A DNA stretch of 64,000 bases from Antilocapra americana (lineage: Eukaryota > Chordata > Mammalia > Artiodactyla > Antilocapridae). Made by a program: the position numbers and the translations under genes. Below the pieces are notes generated by a model. It had not been told where the DNA came from. It ran no database searches and worked only from the letters and a program-made list of their open reading frames with translations. This document shows, piece after piece, positions 24,312 to 36,035 of this stretch (the first letter of the stretch is position 1; each line of letters starts with the position of its first letter). Location: contig ML660777.1 of the NCBI GenBank assembly GCA_007570785.1, forward strand, positions 2,187,845 through 2,251,844, read 5' to 3'.

Positions 24312-24527
24312 GGGCTTCCCAGGTGGCGCTAGTGGTAAGGAACCTGCCTGCCAGTGCAGGAGACATAAGAGACATGGGTTTGATCCCTAGGTTGGGAAGA
24401 TCCCATGGAGGAGGGCATGGCAACCCACTCCAGTATTCTTGCCTGGAGAATTCCACAGTCAGAGGAGCCTGGTGGACTACAGTCCATAGGGTCACAAAGA
24501 ATCAGACATGACTAAAGCAACATGAGC
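24312..24527 (+). repeat. Bov-tA SINE
   Basis: Nearly complete: gggcttcccaggtggcgc, gtttgatccctaggttgg, cactccagtattcttgcc, gaggagcctggtggact, and a catgactaaagcaac end. Confidence 0.92.
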
Positions 24528-24799
24528 ACTGAATTGGGTTTATGAGGAGTGTCTTCTATTTTGAACTAGGTATTACTGTCTTCATTGAAAAGGCAGCTTT
24601 TGAATGACAGTTTTTTTTTTCTTTTTAACTTTCATCAAACTAATGATTCTAGAAAAAAAGCAAAACTAGTCTTTATAGTTCTAGGATGATAGATTAATTA
24701 TAGGTATGCATGTACTAATCTCTGACATAGTATCTGTATATGTAAATCAACTTTTTCTTGATAAAACCTTAAGATAGCAAGTCTTTAAACAGTAGAGAT

Positions 24800-25015
24800 A
24801 TATGGAAACAATTCAAGTGTCCATTTGTGGATGCATAGATGAAAAAAGAGTTATAAATATACAGTGGAGTATTATTCAGCCATAAAAATGAATGAAATTT
24901 TGCCATTTGTGACAATGTGGATGGACCTTGAGGACACTATGCTAAGTGAACTAAGTCAGGCAGAGAAAGACAAATACCATATGATGCCATATACCTCACC
25001 TAAGTAAATAAATGG
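24800..25015 (+). repeat. L1 3'-end fragment
   Basis: Reads agtattattcagccataaa, atgaaattttgccatttg, acaatgtggatggacctt, tgctaagtgaactaagtcag and aaataccatatgatgcc, the familiar end of L1 ORF2 and the start of its 3' UTR. Confidence 0.8.
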
Positions 25016-25107
25016 TGGCGATAATATATTCCAGTAGGACAATGAGCCTGGTCCTGAATAAAAATAATCAATTTTGAAATTTTAAGCCTTTGGTATTTTG
25101 TCAACTG

Positions 25108-25206
25108 TTTGAGCAAACTCTGGGAGACAGTGGAGGACAGAAGAGCCTTGTGTGCTACGGCCCATGGGGTCACAAACAGTTGAACACAACTTAGTGACTG
25201 AACCAC
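25108..25206 (+). repeat. BovB 3' tail fragment
   Basis: Reads ttgagcaaactctgggag, gtgtgctacggcccatggg and acacaacttagtgactg, only the last ~100 bp of BovB. Confidence 0.7.
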
Positions 25207-25445
25207 AAGTAGACTATAAAAATGGAGTATGTTAATTTTCATTCTTAAAATAGCCTAGGAGGAATCATTTAGGAAGATAAATTTAAGTGTGATAGGAATA
25301 ATTTAGTTATTAAATTCTGGAATAAGCTAAAAATCCCTTCCATGCTTTCCATCTGACTCAGGGTAAAAGCTAAAGTAAAGTCCAAGAAGATTGGTTGATG
25401 TATATGATCCTATGGTACATGACTGCAGTATTTATTACGTGACTA

Positions 25446-26130
25446 TGCTCAACATACAGAAAACTAAGATCATGGCATCTGGTCCCATCACTTCATGGCA
25501 AATAGATGGGGAAACAGTGGAAACAGTGTCAGACTTTATTTTGGGGGGCTCCAAAATCACTGCAGATGGTAATTGCAGCCATGAGATTAAAAGACGCTTG
25601 CTCCTTGGAAGGAAAATTATGACTAACCTAGATAGCATATTAAAAAGCAGAGACATTACTTTGCCAACAAAGGAGCATCTAGTCAAGGCTACAGTTTTTC
25701 CAGTAGTCATGTATGGAAGTGAGAGTTGGACTGTGAAGAAAACTGAGCGCTGAAGAATTGATGTTTTGAACTGTGGTGTTGGAGGAGACTCTTGAGAGTC
25801 CCTTGGACAGCAAGGAGATCCAACAAGTACATCCTCAAGGAGATCAGTCCTGGGTGTTCATTGGAAGGACTGATGTTGAAGCTGAAAATCCAAAACTTTG
25901 GCCACCTCATGCGAAGAGCTGACTCATTGGAAATGACCCTGATGCTGGGAAGGATTGGGGGCAGGAGAAGGGGATGACAGAGGATGAGATGGCTGCATGG
26001 CATTGCCGACTTGATGGACTTGAGTTTGGGTAAACTCTGGGAGTTGGTGATGGACAGGGAGGCCTGGTGTGCTGCAATTCATAGGGTCGCAAAGAGTTGG
26101 ACATGACTGAGCAACTGAACTGAACTGATG
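25446..26130 (+). mobile_element. BovB LINE 3' fragment
   Basis: Starts at ctcaacatacagaaaacta and ends gcaactgaactgaactga. Two partial frames on the plus strand show the polyprotein C-terminus (ITADGNCSHEIKRRLLLG). Stops and a frameshift near 25752 break it. Confidence 0.93.
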
Positions 26131-26139
26131 GGCATCCCA

Positions 26140-26514
26140 TTACCTTTCTGACTTTATTTCCTCTCCTACCTACTTCACCATCTCCCTTATTCTCCCTGCT
26201 TCAGCCACAATGACCCTTCACTGTAACCTTGAACTTACCTGTTACACTGCTTCTGAGCCACTATACTTGCTACTCTCTACCTGAAATGTTCTCTCTACAG
26301 ACATGCTCATGGAGACCAGCTGTCGCCATTAAATCTTTGTTCAAGATGCTCTATTTAGAATGTACCATCCTTGTCGCTATTTCAAATCCCCCTTTTAATT
26401 ACTTTTCCCTTTGGCACTACTATGTAACTTACTATATGCTACTTATCTTTCCAAACTCTGTCTTTCCAGTATAATGTGAGCTACATGAGGGTAGAGAATT
26501 TGGTTTGTTTTAAT
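26140..26514 (+). repeat. L2 LINE 3' region
   Basis: Reads ctccctgcttcagccacaat, ctctacctgaaatgttctc, aatctttgttcaagatgct and tgagctacatgagggtagag, then stops at a mariner insertion just before where the L2 end would follow. Confidence 0.7.
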
Positions 26515-26809
26515 ACTGTGCTGGCTGAAAAGTTTGGGCTTTTCCATAAGATGGTTATGTGTGTTGTGTCTGACTCTTTGAGACATGAATGGACTGTATC
26601 CCGCCAGGCTTTTCTGTCCATGGAATTTTCTAGGCAAAGATATTGGAGTAGGCTGCCATTTCCTACTCGAGGGGATTTTCCCGACCCATGAATGGAACCC
26701 ACATCTTTTCTGCCTCCCGCATTGACAAGCAGATTCTTTACCACTGCACACTACCTGGTAAGACAGCATAGAAAAACTCAATTGAACTTTCTGGTCAACA
26801 ACCCAACAG
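26515..26809. mobile_element. Mariner-type MITE interrupted by Bov-tA
   Basis: The left end, ctggctgaaaagtttgggct, and the right end, which in reverse complement reads ttgggttgttgaccagaaag, are degenerate versions of the ttgggttggccaaaaag terminal repeat seen near 8940. A Bov-tA occupies the middle. Confidence 0.6.
26560..26760 (-). repeat. Bov-tA SINE inside mariner
   Basis: The plus strand reads gtgttgtgtctgactcttt, aggcaaagatattggagtag, and ends gcagattctttaccactgc. Diverged and in minus orientation. Confidence 0.82.
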
Positions 26810-28261
26810 AATTACGATGATCAGCAGATACATATATGTAGTTGAAATACTTCACCACTACCTGTACCCTGTGACAGTTTCATAATTTTTATTATGAAAA
26901 TACTGTAGATATTTTAGCCAACAGTTCAATTGTATTTTAATACAGCTACAAAGCACTTAAACGACAACGTTATATCTTATAAAATAATTTCATGAGTGCC
27001 ATCATATTCTTTAAGAAAACCTATTAGCACCAAGTAGTAGCAAAAAAAAGTTTCTCCATTCATACTGATCTATTATGAAAGACAGGAGAACAATTTCATG
27101 GTATTTGGGCTACACTTCAAGAATATATGCTAAAATATACACTTTAGCAGAAAATCTTTTTTGCATCAATGCAATCAAAGAATTTTGGTACCAGTTATTC
27201 TATATTTGATTTTCTTTAAAATATAAATAATATATTTTAGAAGCAAGACACAAATATTCTTAAAATGTTAAAGTATGTTTTAAAATAACTTTCTCTTTCT
27301 CCTTAATATTGTTCAAGTGAGCATAACAACAATAATATCTTAAACTGAGAAAAACTTGAGTAGTTCTCCTGCACCTAAATGTGTAACTCTTCAATACAAA
27401 CTGAAGCAAATAATAATAGGAATAATATGATAACACTTATTAAAGAATAAAATAGGATGCAACATAATGCAAGAAAAAAATTAAAATTACATGGCAGAAT
27501 TGGTCTCTAACCTTGGACGAATTTAGGTATTTAACTTCTAGTAATTTTTAAATTCTAGTTATGATGAGGTACTGAGAAGAAAAGAAATTAATTTTGTGAG
27601 TAATAAAACTTCTACCACTCCTTCTCTATCAAGACAATGTTTAAACTTTCTGACACTAAGTTTCTTTGCTTTATAGAGAAACTGGATTGGAACACAAATA
27701 TTTCAATAGCTGTTTTCATATATATATTATGAGATGAATTTAAGTGATGAGTACATTATTTTAGATACAGAACGCTTTAGTAGGCTCTTTTAAAAATAAA
27801 TGAGAAAAAAATAGTTTTACAGACAAAATACACTGTCATGACTTTACTGACGTGGAATGAATAACTTACTTAAAAAAGAAGAACGGAGTTTTTTCACAGA
27901 TTCAGAATATAAGCTAGAAACGCCGCACATGCAAGAAGTCACAATCAGCATGCCTCAGTGAAGCAACGAAAAGGAAAAGAAAAAAAAAAAAGGAGACAAA
28001 GATACTAAAATGGTATGGTTGGGATAACAGATTCTGCTGAAGATAACACATGACAAAATGCTCACATAGACAAAACCAGAAAAAAATACTCAACTACTGC
28101 CAAAGTGACAGTAAGGTCTATATTCCATCACCTTTTTATTTTCTTCTCCCATGAATTATGAGAAGTATTTAGTATGAGCAAAAAATGTCCTGAAAGCAAC
28201 TGAGAAATGAATGTCAGAAAGAATTTTAATTCAGAGAGACTGAGTTAGGAGACGTAGATCA

Positions 28262-28497
28262 GGGCTTCCCAGTGGCATTCTGCAAACAGGTTAGGTTACA
28301 TCTGCCACAGATGGAGTTCTCTTGAATCCCTGGTCCCCTTGGGCAGGTCCTGTGAAGTCTGGAGCCCAGAGGCCAGTTACCACCACTGGAGGCCCCATTA
28401 ACATATGTCTACATGCCAAAGACTCAATGTCATTTTCTATGAGTGCCATGAGGTTTGGAAAAAAAAAAAAGTGAGGAGTACTGGTATAAACAGCTAA
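28262..28497. repeat. Possible hAT-type remnant
   Basis: Reads gagtgccatgaggtttgga followed by an A run and gtgaggagtactggtata, which resembles the end of small non-autonomous DNA elements. Weak call. The A run could also suggest a retroposed tail. Confidence 0.25.
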
Positions 28498-29066
28498 CTA
28501 TATATGTGTTCCATGAGGCATTAATATTGAAACATTTAAAATAAGACTAATTATCTAGCAAACACAAAAGAATACTATAGAGAGAATTCTTAATGGATCT
28601 AGGCTTGCACTGAATCCAAGCTGTCTGAGAATGCTGTATCTCACAGAGCTCAAATTCACTTTTGCATCTACAATTTTTTTCACGTGGCAAATTATTCCTT
28701 TGATACTCAAAACATAAACTGCTGGTCTCACACTATTAAACAGTAAAAGGGACACAACTATGAAATTAACTTTTGTTCTATAATGAGACAAATTTTCCTG
28801 TTACAGTAATTTAGCTAAATAAGTCTGAAACTGTGATTCCTTCCCAATGGTAAATAAAATCCTAGAATATTAAAAACAAAAGCATAAACAAATAACAATA
28901 CAAAACAAAAAAGAAGGCTAATACCTTTTACTATTTTTTTGACAGTTTATAAGTTTTTTTGACAGATACAATCAGATAAGCTATTTACCTAATGGGAGTA
29001 TTTATAGTCACAGAAGTAACTTGGCATTTATGGAAATCCTAAAGCTCAGGATTTCTTTCTTTTTAC

Positions 29067-29218
29067 CTCCTGAAGGTTGTCGAGATTTACGAGGAGACCG
29101 GGGTTCTCTCCGATAAGGATCATTGGAGCCATACAATTCAATAGTGCCCAGGTTGAGGAGTACTGCTTTCTGGAGGTAGTCAACCATCGCAATGCCGTTA
29201 CAATTGCCAAAAACTACC
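29067..29218 (-). CDS. STXBP5: STXBP5 exon I, 152 bp
   Basis: Encodes about residues 644-695: VVFGNCNGIAMVDYLQKAVL, LNLGTIELYGSNDPYRREPR and SPRKSRQPSG. The acceptor is ttttcctattcctag. The donor is GTAAAA, a weak site lacking G at +5. It ends with one base of a Gly/Ala-type codon, the same phase used by the four cassette exons that follow, so any combination of those can be joined to it. The basic PRSPRKSRQ tail starts the long hypervariable loop of tomosyn. Confidence 0.95.
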
Positions 29219-31266
29219 CTAGGAATAGGAAAATAACAAACATTTTAGCACAATTAAATAGTTAGAGGAAAATGCAGTCTACGGGGCTAAAAAAAGCATG
29301 ATGGGTCTTTAAGAAAATTCCTTTTGAAACAAAACACTATTACAGACATGCAAATACAGGTTACATATGCCTTCTGATGGAGCTGTGCAGACCTTCTGCA
29401 TCAGTGTGTACCAATCAACATAAAAATTTTGATGTAGGAGTTGAAATTTAACCAAAGACATAAATCTCAAGCTAAGCAATATGACATCTATTTTTCTGAC
29501 TGTTTTGAACCCCTCAGGGGAAGACATTCGCTTCTACTGGGAAATAGGGCAGTATACATTTGGAAAAGGTCTGGTAATCCCTACAGTCGAGGGTAAAACA
29601 AAGAAAGCATAAATCTTGGAGGCCTCCTTTTGGAGTATTCCAAATACTTTCTCAATCATGAGTTGGGAAAATCAAACAAACTATGAATAAAGCAACTATG
29701 AATGAAGGAATTTTATTCATTTAAGATCCTGTAAGCCAGGCGTTGAAATCTAACATACATAGAGGGGCTATATAAGTAAATAAAACATGCCAACTAAGGA
29801 CTGTGGTGACCTGAAGAGTGAACAACTCATTTAAACAGGGGAAGCTTCACCTCAGCTCCTGCTGACTACAGCTGAACCGGAATGGGGACATGGCCAGATA
29901 ATCTAACTTTTCAGTTAAAGCTCTAAATATGGAGTTTCACATTCAAAGTCTTGGCAACTAGTTCAAATTTTAAAAATACACAAAAAAGCCTAAACAAGAT
30001 AGAGTTGTGAACCCAATCAGGACTGTGAGCAACTGATCTGCAACTTCCTCTGAAACATTCTATTGCTTCTTATTTCCAGTTTGTTTCTCTTATGGCTGTG
30101 GGCAGCATTAAAAAAAAAAAAAAAGGAACGTCCGTACTTTCACACTGTGGGACAGCAAATAAAAGACATTAGAGAAGACTATTTCAGACTGGAGCCAGTC
30201 GTAGTTATGTGCACACATGCAAGAGATAGTGTAGGTGGTAGTAGCTATTAGAAGGAAGAAGGAAGGGGAATGAGTCCCTAGGGCTAGAAGCAAGGAAGGA
30301 GACAGTGACCTACATAAGATAAGCAGCTCTGGACCAAATAGTTGGCATGTGGTTTCTCTTTTATCACAATGTTGATTTTTTTAAAAAACAATTTTATTGA
30401 TTGATTGATTTTTGGTTGCATTGGGTCTTTATTGCCACATGGGCTTTTATCTAGATGAGGTGAGAGGGGGTTACTGTCTAGTTACAGTGCGTGGGCTTCT
30501 CTTGTTGCTACCATAGGCTCTAGGGCATGCAGGCTTCGGTAGTCGAGGTCCGTGGCTCAGTGGCTGAGGCTCCTGGGTGCTAGAGCACAGGCTCAGAAAT
30601 TGTGGTGTACGGGCATAAGTTACTCTGCGGGATGTGGGATCTTCCCGGAGTAGGGACTGAATCTGTGTCTCCTGCATTGGTAGGTGGATTCTTTACCATT
30701 GAGGACGCCAGTGTTGATTTTTAAAACAAAAGTAAATACTTTATGATTCTATCCTATTATAATAAAAAGTATATACTATGAACATTATACACTTGAAGGC
30801 ATGAACTGATAAATAAAAACACACCTGAAGTACAGATGAACACTTTACTAAGCTATTACTATGTCTTTACAGTTTTTACAAGTTAACTATGGTAGGAGAA
30901 AGAATAAATTATGCAGCTATGATTCAACATTTACAGAATCAGTTTAGAACATAGTCTTCTGGGTTAATGTCAGACCTTTATTATACCAAATATTAATAAG
31001 GAAATTATTTCTCAGAGTACATCAAGGTGAGGACAGAGTCACTGATCCATTAGATATTTAACTTTAGATAAGAAAATAGTATAAGCACACCCAGAGTAAA
31101 GTATTCAGAACAGAATTATGTTCCAAACAAACACTGAATTTGATCTGACACTGAAGCTTATGCAACATTTTAAGAGATATAATAAGGATCATCCATTGTC
31201 TTTTTAGAAATATAAAAATGCATGGAATACAATGAAGAGACACAGAAATACATAAATTATACTTAC
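29219..31266 (-). other. STXBP5: STXBP5 intron H-I, 2.0 kb
   Basis: Contains one minus-strand CHR-type SINE. The rest (29219-30368 and 30727-31266) shows no repeat or exon I can support. Confidence 0.85.
30387..30711 (-). repeat. CHR-type tRNA SINE
   Basis: The plus strand starts with a T-rich tail (attgattgattgattttt) and ttggttgcattgggtcttt, then gcgtgggcttctcttgttg, gatgtgggatcttcccgg and tggattctttaccattgag. It is flanked by tgttgatttttttaaaa (30370-30386) and tgttgatttttaaaa (30712-30726), an evident target duplication. Confidence 0.85.
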
Positions 31267-31392
31267 AATCCATAGGAAGAATTAACTGCCAGACTGGTTA
31301 TTTGTTGTGGTGGTTCTCCACCCACCCACACCAACTGTATAACTAATTCTGTCTGATAACCTGGAGACTGTTTAAGTGGAGAACTTTTAACT
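31267..31392 (-). CDS. STXBP5: STXBP5 exon H, 126 bp
   Basis: Encodes about residues 602-644: VKSSPLKQSPGYQTELVIQL, then VWVGGEPPQQITSLAVNSSYGL. The acceptor is tttcttacag and the donor is GTAAGT. This opens the second WD40 propeller. KSSPLK differs by one residue from the KNSPLK I remember in human. The exon is a multiple of three, but both ends split codons. Confidence 0.95.
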
Positions 31393-31620
31393 CTGTAAGA
31401 AATGAAAACATGTTGCCTTTTAACACATCTTCAATTATCTTATTAGCCTACGTAATTATAAAGTCATCCATCAGTAACTATACAAAAATAATTTTATATA
31501 TGAAAATATATAATATAAAAATGCAAAAACCAGAATCCTGTCCTCTAGAATCATTTAATCTAGTTGAAGATGAAACACATAGATAAGCAACAAATCATAT
31601 GTAAGTTCCACATATAAACT

Positions 31621-31735
31621 GGGGAGGGAAGGGAGAAGTGAAAGGGGAGAAGGAGGAAGTGGGTAGAGAGGAATGAAAGAAGATCAGGGAAGGATGGAGA
31701 GAAGAACAAAGAGAAGCTGCACTCTAGGTCTTAAG
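31621..31735 (+). repeat. Purine-rich tract
   Basis: Over 100 bp of almost pure G and A on the plus strand (ggggagggaagggagaag and similar). The transcribed RNA is pyrimidine-rich here. No simple unit repeats. Confidence 0.8.
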
Positions 31736-31942
31736 AGGATAAAATCAAGTTACAGAGAAAGCCCAAGATAGAAAAGTAGACTGAAAAAGGTATAGTGAAA
31801 ATAGATGAAAACTGGCATAAAACATAAGGAATTAAGGAAAATGTATAAAAAATGTGAGCAATTTATTTTTGTTTGCATAACCACTTTTACTACTAAAAAA
31901 AGTCTATTTTGACTTTGAGTTGGTAGTATTTTTGATAGCATA

Positions 31943-32264
31943 GAAGTGAAGTGAAGTGTAAGTTGCTTAGTGGTGTCCGACTCTTCGCGACCCCATGGCC
32001 TATAAAGTCCATGGAATTCTCCAGGCCAGAATACTGGAGTGGGTAGCCTTTCCCTTCTCCAGGAGATCCTCCCAACCCAGGGATTGAACCCAGGTCTCCC
32101 GCATTGGAGGCAGATTCTTTACCAGCTGAGCCACAAAGGAAGCCCAAGAATACTGGAGTGGGTAGCCTTTCCCTTCTCCAGTCGATCTTCCTGATCTAGG
32201 AATCGAATTGGGGTCTCCTGCATTACAGGAGGATTCTTTACCAACTGGGCTATCAGGGAAGCCC
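31943..32264 (-). repeat. Bov-tA SINE with duplicated tRNA-derived unit
   Basis: The plus strand has one full Bov-tA ending ccagctgagccacaaagga, then a second partial copy starting again at aagaatactggagtgggta and ending ctatcagggaagcccct. The unit of about 115 bp is present twice in the same orientation. Confidence 0.88.
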
Positions 32265-32504
32265 CTCTTCCCCCCAAAACTAGATAGTGTCAAAAAATTG
32301 CTTTTGAAAAAAAAAAAAATGCTAACAGGAAGTAGGAAAGCCATAGACAAAGATTAACAAGTGTGTATTTTGGTCTCAGTAGAAGGTATGTGTAGTAATA
32401 GTTAAGAACTAAAAAAAAAAAGTCACTAGAGCGAGATAGGCCAGGGCCAGACTTTGGAGGGTCTGCGGGGTCTGGCTGCAAAGGTGTGATGTTGGTAGAA
32501 AGAA

Positions 32505-32680
32505 CTCAGGGCTCTGAAGTGCTAGAGGGTGAGTCTTGGTTCTGCCACTTAACGTCTTCCCGTTTGAAAGTGCGAATATTACTACTTAATCACAGTATAA
32601 GGATACTGTGAGTGCCTTTGAGAGAATTTTTTCTATGGCCAAATTATGCAGAAGGCATACACTTTCATTATTAAAGAATT
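32505..32680 (+). repeat. Possible MIR
   Basis: Reads cttggttctgccacttaac and then decays. Only the MIR core is suggestive. Confidence 0.35.
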
Positions 32681-32859
32681 AAAAGCCAGTGAAGGTTTAG
32701 GGGAAATATTTTGAGAGGATTAATTGTAGAACTTCACAAGATGAAGTAGAATAAGAAGACTCATGAGGAACTTCCTGCGATTCGTATGATGCAAAATAAT
32801 AAGACAGATTTGAAATGCATGAACTAAGTCTCAAAAAGGTTCATAAACTCCATTAAGGT

Positions 32860-32935
32860 AGACACCTTGCAGTTACTTTTAATAATCCAGCAGATGAGGT
32901 ACTCAATAGTTACTGAATGAATAAATGAGATGCAG
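32860..32935 (+). repeat. Possible L2 3' end
   Basis: Reads gtactcaatagttactgaat followed by gaataaatgag, like an L2 terminus. Confidence 0.35.
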
Positions 32936-33955
32936 GCTGATTAGAGGCAGAGGAGGGGAGAAAAAGAAGACAGTGATTCTAAGTTTCGAAAAAGAAAAAA
33001 GATGTCAGGATGAAGAGCCAATCTTAGAAGATGTGGTAACTTTGAGGGGATGGTAGGAGTCTTCAAGTGAACTATTCAGCATAACTAAACAGTTACACTC
33101 ACTTATGTTGAGTGAGTTCCCACAAAACTTATACTGGGTAAACCTGTCACAAGCATATTAGAGGGAGGAAAGGAGGGGTTTGTTTATAAATGTGAGACTT
33201 TCTAAGGAATAAAGTTACTAAGCTAATACCCTTATTACCTGTAAACTTCAAGTGAATTTGGAAGATAAAATTTTTATAAAATATGAGCTATTTGTGTGAC
33301 TACTTTTTTACTTTTACTTAAGGCGAGGACATATTTGATCGTGCACAGACTCCCCAGTAATTGTTCCTGTAAAACATGCACAAAGCCTGGCTATTCTAAT
33401 GATTCTTGAGGCTTCTGCCTTGGAATAAGTGTATAAAGGAGCACAGCCGCAAGTCTATTCCATGTTTAACCTCCTGACACTAAACTCAGAGAACCCTTTG
33501 GGTCATTTAGTTGGTACTTCCATGAAGAACACCACAGCACCAGACCTTTTGCTGTCATATTTGCTAGACTCAATCCAGGTAAGAAAAGGGTCATGGTGGT
33601 GTCCAAGTTTCGGAGTAAATGTGAATCACCAAGGGTACCCTTAAAATGAACTGAGTTGCAGTCACAACCGCCTGTGCAAAGTCTGCAAGTTAATATACTC
33701 AGAACTACACACTGGCTGAAGCAGAAGTTCTAATTTTCCTCCAGGAAACACCCACTGATCGGCTACAGCCATCCACCTCAAAAGACAAAAATAAAGACTG
33801 AGTAGCATTTCACCCCCACCAGAGACAGGCTCTGTTGATACAAGCATAGCCTGCAGAGTCTCAGTGTGCTATTTTCTCTCTATACAAATTAAATAAGCTT
33901 CAAGGAAGCATACACTCTCCCTCTGGCATATTTAATGTGCACTTTAGATTCTCAG

Positions 33956-34142
33956 GGCTGCCCTCGTGGCTCAATTGGTAAAAAATCTGCCTGCAATGCT
34001 GGAGACCTGGGTTTGATCCCTGGGTGGGGAAGATACCGTGGAGTAAGGGAACGGCAACCCACTCCAGAGTTCTGACCTGGAGATATCCATGGACTGTAGT
34101 CCATGGGGTCGCAATGAGTTGGACAAGACTGAATGACTTTCA
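33956..34142 (+). repeat. Bov-tA SINE
   Basis: Reads gctgccctcgtggctcaatt, gggtttgatccctgggtg, caacccactccagagttc and gacaagactgaatgact. Confidence 0.88.
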
Positions 34143-34699
34143 TACTTAAATACTCACACTTAGATTTTCAAGAGCAGGAACAGGCAGTCAGGGATAATTT
34201 CAGATAGGCATATACAGGCACATTTTAGATGTAAGTGATGAAGACACAGAAGTCATGGAATTCTTATTTTACTTAGTATGAATAAACAAAAACATTCTTA
34301 AGCAAAAATAAGTTTAAACAGTCAAACATGTTGAAAAAGCCTCAACTGGTAAAAAAAATTAGAAATCAATCAAGAAATGATGACATATGTTAGATTTTAA
34401 AAATATAAAATGAGGGCTGGGTGGGCATTATGTTTAATGTTTATAATGGTTATATGCAAGTTATCATTTTCATGTTTTTAATATATCAAATTAATTTGTT
34501 TAGTTTTTAAAGACAAAGGGTAGAACTTATTTTTATGAAAAGCTCTGTAATTTGTACAAATGTATTTTAAATTTAAAAATATTGTTAAGAGGCCTGACAG
34601 TTTCAAAACAATTTGTCTGATTTGACTAATACCCTGCAAAAAGCCCAATTATAATACTTAAAAACAAAATCAAACAGCTACTTTTTTCAAAAAGTTTTC

Positions 34700-34977
34700 T
34701 CAAAAAGACAATTATGTACAGGGAGGACTGGAGTGGGAGGCTTGGGTTAGCAGATGTAATCTATTGCATATAGAATGAGTAAACAACAAGGTCCTACTGT
34801 ACAGCACAGGGAACGATGTTCAATATCCTATGATAAACAGTATTTGAAAAGAACATTTAAAAAAGAATATATATATATATATATATATAGGTATAACTGA
34901 AGCATTTTGCTGTACAGCAGAAATAAAACATTGTAAATCAACTATACTTCAATGGGAAAATAAAAAAAACAAAAACT
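34700..34977 (+). repeat. L1 3' end with TA microsatellite
   Basis: Reads gtcctactgtacagcacagg, aacgatgttcaatatccta, ttttgctgtacagcagaaat and attgtaaatcaactatactt, then an A-rich tail. A TA run at 34867-34889 interrupts it. Confidence 0.75.
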
Positions 34978-35147
34978 GAACTAAGTACAAAAATAATTTG
35001 TACAAAAAACAAACAAAATCTAAGTATTAGTTATTTTCACATCAATTTAGTTATATCTTATTTTAAAATTGGTTTTTGAGATCGTGGACTAAAACGATGT
35101 GAAGTTAACAATAACTGCATTTATCTGAAAACTATTAAAATGGTAAA

Positions 35148-35170
35148 ATATATATATATATATATATAAT
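35148..35170. repeat. TA microsatellite
   Basis: About eleven TA units, probably length-variable. Confidence 0.85.
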
Positions 35171-35484
35171 TCAAATTGCCTATGATTTAAAAGTCACTAG
35201 TGAATATGTGGATTTTAGACCAAAAAATCTCAAACTTGTTACTAAAATAAACCTCAAAGACAAACTTCTTTATATGCTTGTGAAAATTAAACAAAAAACA
35301 GGAGAAATACACATGAAAATCAGAAGTGGCATTAAAGTAAATTTTACAAATTTAAGTTTAAAGTACTACAGAGTAAGTAACAAAAGGGAAAGATGTAGGA
35401 TTCTTTTATTTCCAAGTCTCATTCTATCTAAACATATGCCAGACTGTAGCAGAAAGGAAGTATATGTATATATATACACACATG

Positions 35485-35560
35485 GGATAGAAAGGAAAGG
35501 TGAGGGGATAGGGAGGGCGGGGAGAGAGTGAGGGGAAGGGGAGAGAAAGAGCTGAGACAC
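35485..35560 (+). repeat. Purine-rich tract
   Basis: G/A-rich run (ggtgaggggatagggaggg and onward) with a single C and a few T bases. Confidence 0.7.
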
Positions 35561-35614
35561 TGAAGACCTTTCCAAGAAAGTAGCTGCTTAACCTCAATGC
35601 TTATATTCTAAGGT

Positions 35615-36035
35615 CAGATCAGTCTTTCATCCTCAGCACTACCGACATCCTGAGCTGGCTAAATCTTCTGTGTGGAACTGTCCTGTTGCTGCAGGATGTT
35701 GTGCATCAACCCTGGTCTCTATGCCCGGGCTTCCCTGGTAGCTCAGCTGGTCAAGAATCCACCTGCAAGGCAGGAGACCCCGGTTCAACTCTTGGATTGG
35801 GAAGATCCCCTGGAGAAGGGAAAGGCCACCCACTCCAGTATTCTGGCCTGGAGAAGTCCATGGACCGTATAGGCCATGGGGTGGCAAAGAGCTGGACATG
35901 ACTGAGCAACTTTCACTTTCACTTTTCACATACTAGATGCCAGTAGCACTCCTTCTCTCTGCGACAAATACTGTCTCCAGACATTGCCAGGCATTCTGAG
36001 GAGCAAAATCATCCCCGTTATGAGAACCACTGGCG
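35615..36035 (+). repeat. MER5A (hAT-Charlie) split by Bov-tA
   Basis: The left part reads tggaactgtcctgttgctgc and aggatgttgtgcatcaa. The right part, after the SINE, reads ctagatgccagtagcactc, ctgtctccagacattgcc and gttatgagaaccactgg. The order matches MER5A. Confidence 0.75.
35728..35930 (+). repeat. Bov-tA SINE inside MER5A
   Basis: Reads gggcttccctggtagctcag, accccggttcaactcttgg, cactccagtattctggcc and gactgagcaactttcac. Confidence 0.92.

Larger units (their letters stand above)
22629..29066 (-). other. STXBP5: STXBP5 intron I-J, 6.4 kb
   Basis: Contains the Tigger1 fossil, a plus-strand Bov-tA, an L1 fragment, BovB pieces, an L2 interrupted by a mariner element that itself holds a Bov-tA, and a possible hAT remnant. 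The 26810-28260 stretch is AT-rich with nothing I can name. Confidence 0.85.
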
